Below are positions 53,701 through 62,700 of a DNA stretch of 64,000 nucleotides, piece by piece (the first letter of the stretch is position 1; every line of letters starts with the position of its first letter). Origin of the DNA: Rhinopomastus cyanomelas (Eukaryota > Chordata > Aves > Bucerotiformes > Rhinopomastidae); contig VXBP01002355.1 of the NCBI GenBank assembly GCA_013400115.1, positions 124,001 through 188,000 of the forward strand. Direction: 5' to 3'. Below the pieces are notes generated by a model, which had not been told where the DNA came from, ran no database searches, and saw only the letters and a list, made by a program, of their open reading frames with translations. The position numbers and the translations under genes were made by a program.

Positions 53701-56700
53701 GCTGGTGTCTTTCTTTCCCAGGTGCCTGGGCAGAGCAGGCTGCATAAATTAATTGCTCTAGAGGTGGCACCACTCCTCTGCTGCCATAACCTCCTTCCTG
53801 GAGATCCGCTTCCACCACAAGCACCCACATCAGAGTGGAGCAGGTCTTTGAGGGAATAAAGCATCTGAGAAAGCTGCTGTTAACAGCCAGAGCACTTTGC
53901 TGGGTAAATTGCTAAAAAAGTGATAACTGACATTGATCTAAGCCAGGGGTCCTCAAACTTTTTAAACAGGGGGCCGGTTCACTGTCCCTCAAACAGTGTC
54001 AGGGGCCAGGCTATAGTTTGTGCTGCCTGGCTTGTCCTGCTTGGGAGCTGGAGGGAGAGATGGGGGAGCCTACTCACGAAGTCGGCAGGAAGTCATCTGC
54101 GGCTGCTCGGTTTCCGCCCCCCAATCCCCGGTGGGGGGCCGCAGTGGAGACCCTGGGGGGCCATATCCCGCCCGCGGGCCGGGGTTTGAGGACCCCTGAG
54201 CTACTCCAAGTATTGGGTACTCTGAAAACGTTGTGCCTCAAGCAGCATTCAGCTGTAAATCACTGTAGTGGCCACCAGTCAGTCTTCTCTCTTCTTGTAT
54301 GTTTTGTGATGTTTTGGTGCAGGGTTGTCACCATCGTGTTTGTGCTTCCTTTGCAGCCTCTCAGCTAGTACGTTATCTGTGTCCTCAGGGAGCAGCTTGG
54401 GATCTCTGGCTTCCAGTCGAGGATCTCTGAACACATCAAGCAGAGGGTCGCTAAACTCGCTTAGCTCCACAGATCTCTACTATAACCAAGGCGATCAAAT
54501 AACAGATTTGGACTATCAGTATAAGCTTGACTTCATATTGCAAGAGAAGAGTGGTTACATTCCTTCAGGGCCTATCACTACTATTCATGAAAATGAAGTG
54601 GTTGGTTCCCATGGGAGACGAGGTTACAATGACTCTTCTTCAGCTGCAGAACATGCCAAATTGACTGAACCTCCCAAATCTGTGACATCGCTGTCTTCCA
54701 GATCCTCACTGTCCTCCCTGTCACCCCCAGAGTCCCCACTGGTTTTAGAAGCTGCGTTTTCAGTGTTAGCTCAAAATTCCCCGCTGCATCAACTCACTGT
54801 GGACTTTGAAGACTCTGACCTCTTAGGTGATTTTGCAGGCATTAGTCTCTGTGAGAATCAAGTATTATTGGACTCTGAAGCCAGAGCAGGATCTCAGATT
54901 TCTACAGATGATAAAGATCTTAATGAAAGCATTAGAGAACCTCTGCCTTCTCTGTGTGAGAGAAATTCAGGTAATAAAAATATCTACTGTCAAATGTCTA
55001 TGTAACACAGAAACGTTGAACTAACGTGGCTCTGAATGGGAGGTAGTTGAGAGCGTCTTGCTCAGCATACGCTTGCCCTGGTGGGCATTCAGGAGTTCTG
55101 AGGGACACTATGTACCTTCCAGTTTTGGCTTCAGAGAGAAACAATCACCCTGATTCGGTCTGCATTTTTCAGCAGCTGTCTAACCAGGAAAGTTCCCGTA
55201 TTGCACACTATGTGGTGACAAACCCTGAAGTGGGACGTTGAAGACACAGCAGATGCATCTTAGATACTGTCAGAGTGTTGGGGATAAAGCACCAACACCC
55301 TCTGCTGGCTTTTGGTAACAGACTCTCACTGAAGAAAAAGTTACAAACTGACATTCCCAGTAAAACTGTGTGTGTGTGTGCATCTAATTACTGGAACCAG
55401 CTCTCAGCTTTCATTTTACTAAATGCGAGTTATGAAGGACAGGTCCCCACATGCCATGTAGGGTACCATGAGTCTCTCCGTGGTTTTAACATGGATTTCA
55501 TTGGTTATTTAGTTTGTTATCCATCTGAGTTAGAAGAGAGCTCACAAACTAGTCTAGGCTTCCCCTGCTGCTGCCTTTAAGTAACTTCCAAATAGATCAG
55601 TCATCTTGTCCTAAAATGTCTTTCCCTTTAAGGAAGGAGATTAATGACCCTATGAATTACAGAGGCATCCTTAGTACCTAGATAACCTTGTGACAGCTGA
55701 ATTCTACTTCTAGTCTGCAGCAAAAAGCCATGCAGCATACTTAGTTATCTCATATTGTCAAAGCTTTTGGCAGAGTCAGAGCTTCACAAATTCCAGCTGT
55801 CGAGCTGATGGCTTTTGTCCTCTGTCTTCAGCATTGACTTGGCTGCCTTTGTTAGGGTTGACAGTATGCTCTGCCTTCTCTGTACATTTATTGAGGTTTT
55901 TTTCTAGTGCCACTCCACGTCACTGCTAAGTGTGTTGCAAACCAGTTCTGCATTTACATTGATTGCATAATGATGCTGTTATCTAAAGGAAGAACCAAGA
56001 AAGCCAGAATTCCACTTGTGCTGAGCAGTGGCAGCCCTACTAGAAACTTAATCAACACCAGCATTCCCAGCTCTACATTTGTGGGCCTGAGCTGATGGGG
56101 AAGCAGCTAACTAGAAGGCTTGGGTGTGTCTGAGTAAACTCAGCCTAGGTCTAGAAAATGTATTGTCCAGGGTTTGGGGTTTTTTTGCCAAGCTTGAACC
56201 CTTGTCCCTGGAGTTTGATGCTTTTTTAATAACAGTACCTGGACATACTGATACAGATGTGCACTGTAATGAGAAATTAGCTTTTATTTAGATAGAATTC
56301 CTTGAGATAACATAGATTGGCTCATCAGTTTGGCTTACTGCAGTACAGTAGCAGTTTCAATACTGAGCAGAGCAGTGTGGCTGCTGAAGAGAAATGTATG
56401 GTGTATGTCATACATGCTGGGAGTGCTCCCTCTCTTCAACTGCACAGACAGGAAAAAAGGAATCCTAATGATCCCACGGTGGAAAAAACATGGAAAACGA
56501 TTTGGGTGCAGGGGGTCACTTTGTCCTGTGTCATTTCAGCATAGTGGAGCATGGTAGTCATTTTGCTTTAGAGCCATATTATAAAAGATGGGAAAAAGAA
56601 TGAACTTTGATGCCCATATTTCTGCAGCATATCCTTTACAAAAGAACAGCTCTTGGTTGGTCTGTCTTTGTAACCTGGCTCCAGCTCATCCAGTCTGAGA

Positions 56701-59700
56701 ACCAAATTTCAGATGGTTTGGAATTTGGGAACACACAGGGCTGTGAGGAATCGGATTGGGTTTTTATTGTTTCTTAGGTCACTCTATCCAAAGACATCAT
56801 GTGGTTGTGTAACTTTTTTGAGGACCTCTTAGTCTGAATAATTGCAGGATGTCTTTTAAGTCTGTAAGTAGTTGTGGATTTAAAACATAACTTCCTCAGG
56901 AAGGGTCACGTGTATGATACAAATTATCTTTAAATCTGTTGTAAGACTGCCAAAAGAAGCACTCAGATTTTGAAAAGCCAAGTATTAATTATGCCGCAAT
57001 ACCCATAGCTTCCACAGTAAAATGGACCTCATGATGAGGCTTCAGTACCCTGAGTGTTGAAACACAGACCTGGGGTTGGTTCAGTATTTCTACTCCAGTT
57101 TTATTCTTGGAACTGCTGTGATGCTGATTGAGAAAGTTTTCAACTAACTCAGCTGGAGACATACACTCTGCATTGAAAACTTCAGCCCACACACCTAGGT
57201 TTTACAAGCCTACAAACCTATAGATTCATAGAATCATTAGGGAGGGGAAGGGACCTCGAAAGATCATCTAGTCCAATCCCCCTGCCACAGCAGGATCACT
57301 TAGACCAAGTCATAGAGTCAGTCAGGGTTAGAAGGGACCACAGGATCATCCAGTTCCAACTCCCCTGCCATGGGCAGGGACACCCCGCCCTAGATCAGGC
57401 TGGCCACAGCCTGATCCAGCCTGAATAACTCAGGGTAGTTGAACCTACATCAGAACAGCATAGCTACTGTTTCCACGTAGTCACCTGCACTGGCTTGTTG
57501 GATGCAGAGTTCATCTGCTTCTCTGCATGTCTCTGATTTTTCTGCACAGGTGAACCATACAGATATTTGCTCCTTGGCACATGTCCTCCCTGCTGTCAGA
57601 AACCAAGTTGGAATATCATGTAGTTCTTCCACAGTCAGCCTGTGTCATTGTCAAAGTCAGTTCAGTCTGCTGTGGTAATTCCTGTGGGTAATCAATAAAT
57701 CATGTCATCACCTTCACCCCGCATGTGGTGGAGGGGAGGGAAAGAGCACTTCATCATCAAGGAAAAAGCATTCCTACTGCCATAAATAAAAGCACAAATG
57801 CAGCAATCAATCATCTAATCTGAAGCCCTAAATTTTAAACATCTTAACAAGATGTAAAGTCATGATTCAGGTGGGGATGCTAACGCATACCAATATCCTT
57901 GCCCCTTGGCAGACAACAGTACTGCACAAGCCTTTAGCTTATGATGCTGCAAAATGTGGCTTCCTGTGCGTGCTGCTGCTTCTCTTTGTGACACTAGCAT
58001 ATGAATGTGAGTTGAAGATTAAAGCTCAGTAGTAGTTGATAGTAAAGAGACTGTAGCATGAAAAGTTTTTGATGATAGTAAACCAGGGGGGATTTTTCAT
58101 TTCTAGCAGTTATATCACTGGGGAGAGGGTGTCTGGCTTGTCAATATTTGATACACAGTAGGCAAGCACTTTGCATAGAGCATGAGTAGTGTGGTGCAGA
58201 ACGTGAACATGACAAATGTGGGTTTGAAGATCAGGATAATGAGGGTTAATAATGAAGGATAATAACTAGCTCAGCAGATACAGGTGATGATAGGAGCCTG
58301 TGTCTCTGGGAAGAAATAGCAGTTGTACATTTTCAAGTTCATCGGTTTGGTTATATCTCTAGTCAGAATGTGTGATAACAGCAGTACAGTCTCAGAATGT
58401 TAAATGACGTGGAACAAAACCACTTTGTGATGCTCAGTTAAAGGTCACCACTGTCAGCGTGACAACTTTCCAAGCCGTGTGTGTGTCTTTTTCTGACTAT
58501 TCAACTCTTGGACTAATTTTCATTTTTTGGTCTCTTTTGTAGGCATTGACTTACCAAGAACTGCTGGTCACCTGCTTGAGGAGAAAACAGCTTGTGTGTC
58601 TGCTGCGGTGTCTGATGAGTCTGTAGCTGGAGATAGTGGTGTATATGAAGCTTCTGTGAAACAGTAGGTTTGAGAAATAATGCATATCTTTCCACAAAAA
58701 AAACGTAAATACATCTGTAAGGAGGTCTATAATGTTGGCATGAGGAGTTTAACAGTTTTGCTTGCTTTAATAAGTATTTTGTACTTTGGTTTTGGAAGGC
58801 AGGCACACTTGCAGAACAGTGAGGTCTGATTGGGTTCTTTTGTAATTGGTTGAGTAGCATCAATATTCTACCTTCTAATCTACACTCGTTTTTTGCTACA
58901 GCTGTACCTAGGCAAAACCAGAATATAAGCTATACAGGTTCTGCTGTGTTTCTGCATTGAGTCAGAGTACTCTTGGTACTTCTTGTTTTCTTTAGATACT
59001 ATCTGCACAGCATTTTGCGTGAATATTTTCCTTCTTAAAAAATATGTAGGAAAAATCCTCAGTTGTAATGTTAGTGTAAAAATAATCCAGGTTAGTGTTT
59101 AGTGCTTCACAGTGCTGAACAGGATATAAGAAATTTATTTGCTGTTGTTGCTTTTTGACAAGGTGTAACTTCTACGGGATTCTTCTAACTAGTTTATGTA
59201 GCAATGTCTGTTTTCTGGCAGTGAGAAGAGTGAACTTCAAATAGTGCTACAGAAGACTATAGAGAAAAACTATCAGAGAAACCAAAATCTGGGTTTTTTT
59301 CACTGCATTTTTGGCAAGTTGTTGACACTAAGAATTTTTTATATCTATGAATATTCAGAATGATGTTTTAGCAGGATGTTTACACAGTTGTAGATTCGCG
59401 TCTTCTGTGCCAGGCTAAATGCTGCTCTGTTAGGACAGATAAAGGTGCATCGTGGTGTCATAAAGCAGTTTTCTTTGCTTTGAATGACATTCTGCTTGTC
59501 ATATCTTTCACAAATCAAGGTAACAAAAATAGATGAAACTGAAAAATCTCAAATATGAAAGAGATTTCTCCTCGAGTGTTATGGTGCCCATTCAATCTCA
59601 AGTTAGGTTGTGGGCCCATATTTCATGCTGAACTCTGAAACTCCGAGTATTAGTTTGCTCTGTCTCTTCAGTTAGACCTTCCTGGTTGAAACAAACTCCC

Positions 59701-62700
59701 ATCTATGAAAAACCTACCCTTGACTTGACTGAGTGGCTGTGACTGTGTATTTTGGTTTTGATTCTGAGACACTGTGATCAAAACTTACTGTTTGCTGCAG
59801 CTATCTGTCTGGTGGGTAGAAATTAATAAACACTGGACCAAAATAAGTGGATATTCTGTAGAGGAAATCTCTGTAGGTGTCCTCTCCAGTGACTGTGAGT
59901 GGTGGAACAGACGGGAAACAGAACAATTCCTGACATCTTCCTGTCACTACTCAGGAAAAGAGGAAAGATGGCAGTTGCGCCCCTTAAGCTTGTCTTTGTG
60001 ACGAAACTCTTGCCATTTGCGTGAGCGAAGGTGTACAGACTCTAGTTAACCCATGATAGCTCCCGGTGTGGATACTCTTACTCATTACTGAGGAGGAAGT
60101 GGTGGAGAGGTAATGAGTGCCTCTGTGTGACTTGCTTTATTAGAAGTGTCTTTATGAGCACTGGGTACAGAATGACTTGCCGTTTGCCACTGTGCTCCTC
60201 AAATGACAGTACAGTGATTCCTGCTGTGTAGACCAGTCTTTTGTATTGAGTAATGTAAGGAAGCAAATACATTCGAATTAGCCATCAACCAGGAAATGAC
60301 TAGTAAAAATGAAACCTCTAAATGCAGTCTTAAAATAATTCTGTCAAGTCTTGTGGGATGTCTGTCTTTGTCCACGTTTTACTATTTTGACATTTTCTAT
60401 CTTGATCTTGTTTTTAAAACAGTCTAGTTCTTAAAAATCCATTAAAACACATTAACACCACATCTGCACTCAAACCTGTTGGAAACTAACTGGAAGTCAT
60501 TTTGGCACATGGATTCCCTGTAACCCCCTTCAGTGCTGGAGTTGCTCTGCAGCTGCAAGACTCAAGTCCCTTTGGTTCTCTTAACACTTCAGAAAACAAG
60601 CTTAGAGGAAAGATGCTGCTTCTTGTTTGCACAGAAACTTTTTTGAGTTACAGTGCTCCTGCCTCTTAAATAGTCTCCAAAGCAGTATTTCTTAGCAGTG
60701 TACCTGTGATCTGATGAGTATTACAGACTTGAATTTCCACTTGTGTGTTCAGGGGATAAAGAAGTACTAAGTGCATGGGAAAGTTTCATGAGATTTTCTC
60801 CTGCCTGTTAGTCTGTCCTGCTCAATAATCTGCCTGAGGCCTTTCTGACCCATGACTGGAGTTGCCAAACCGTTCAAGCAGCAACTATCCCTGAAACAGG
60901 TGTTGCTCTGAAATTTTCATTCTGAGTGCATGCTGTAATGAAATCGGCCTGTTCAGGAGAACATATATACACGTTCCGTGTTTGAATACCTGAAGTACTG
61001 TTGCAAGCTACCTAGAATTTTCCTAAGTTTGAGTATTTGTCTCTTTCCCCTAGACCAAATGGAACTGAGGACACTGTGTATAGCGAAGATGATGCAACAA
61101 CTCTAGAGGCTGCCCAGGTACAAATAGGACTCAGGTAAGTGACCAGCAATGGGAATGTTTCTGCTCATACATAATTGTGAATAGTTAACTTCCCTCATGT
61201 TGTCTTTTCTTTAACAGATACGACCACAGCAGTTCAAGTTTTGTGATAATCGTAGTGCGGCTCAGAAATCTTCCAGCGTTTTCTGTCCCTCTGGCCTCTA
61301 AAGTGTAAGTCCATCACTGAGCAGTAGTGTTGAATTGTAGACTATGATATTAAATTGTATAGATTTGCCAAAGAATGGTTTGATTTGCTGCTTAACAGCA
61401 GTAAAATATGTACACTGTTTTGCAAACTGTACGAGTACTTAGCTTTTACATATTCCAGCAATGCTGCAAGGAAAAGAAGGTACCAGGAAATGTGCGAATT
61501 CCACTGAAGTGGAACATAAAGGATTTTTGTGAGATGATGTTTCATTTAGTGCTTGTAAACAGTCTGTATCCTTGTGAGCGCAGAACAGCTATTCTGTAGT
61601 TGCAAAAAGCATTCCTTTGATATCTTGCCATTCTTTCAGCTCAGAATGTTTTTTACGTTTATGTGGCATTTAGATTTAAATGATGTTGTGTTTTAAGTTA
61701 GCTTTTAGAGGTATGGATCAATTGGTAAATGGCAAGTGGGAAAGCACAGCTACATTGAGATGCACCATCCCCAACAAGTGGTCTGTTAAGAATTTGTTCT
61801 TGTGTTGAACTGGACCAACAGGAATGGTCTAAAAGTACTTGCAGTGGAAATCGTGTGTAGGAAATGAACAAAAATGCCTGGATAAGAAAATGTTACAACA
61901 GATATTGTAACCCCAAACTCTGGTCTTTACAGCTAAGGACAGGCTGGCCTTGGCTGTCTGGGTGGGATGCTTATACGTCAGTTGAGCTATTTTAAACTTT
62001 TGAGAAACCAAATCAAATTAGCATAGAACCTGATTTGCCCTTGGAAAATTTGGGTTTTGTGCTGGTTCCCTTCCCAACGGTCTCTATCACCCTGAATTTC
62101 TTTGGCAGATGAGTAGGAACCCACTGAATATGGAAAGGATGTCGACGCATACAGGCCTGGGTGCACATTGGACTTTTCTGTTTGTTATCTTTCCCCTGTT
62201 GACCTTCCAAGTCAAGTCTATTTCACACAAGAACATAGAAAAGCTCTAAAAGAACGAATCAGTACAGCTGAGAGAGACAGTGGATAATGTAGAACGCAAA
62301 AAAGAATGTCAACAAAATGTTCAGTAAGTTAGGTCATAGCTGGAATCTTTTTAGGAATTAAAGCATGAAGTTGTAGTCAGGTGTCTTCAGTGAAGAAGCC
62401 CAGAACTGCAGCTGTAAAAAAGATGCAATAAAGCTAAAGCTACACAAAACAAGGGGAAAGAAAGAAAGAGGATAAAGGAAGGAGCCTGCAAGTAGCCTTT
62501 TTCCTGTCACTTGCCACTGGGCGCACTTACGTACACCCCATACAGATACATACCATGAGAAACATTTGGTCTGAAGATTTTGCTACGTTGTAGCTGTTTC
62601 CTAAAACAGGAAGTAGGGTTTGATTAAACACAACTTTATTGACTCTTTACACACAGAACAGGTTTCATGAGAGGTCTTTCTGGTACCTGTTTCTACACTC

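Larger units (their letters stand above)
54971..58542 (+). other. WWC2: WWC2 intron 11 (3.6 kb)
   Basis: Contains a compound antisense CR1 (57224-57426), a short TG run (55367-55380) and a CTCF-like motif (55296-55308). The rest is unique sequence. Confidence 0.9.

Noticed and set aside
54279..54470. Minus-strand frame over exon 11, and + frame starting at 54325
   Set aside because: The first is a shadow of the exon; the second adds intronic codons upstream of the acceptor at 54356 and past the donor at 54971.
58513..58863. 116-codon minus-strand frame over exon 12
   Set aside because: Antisense shadow of a conserved exon.
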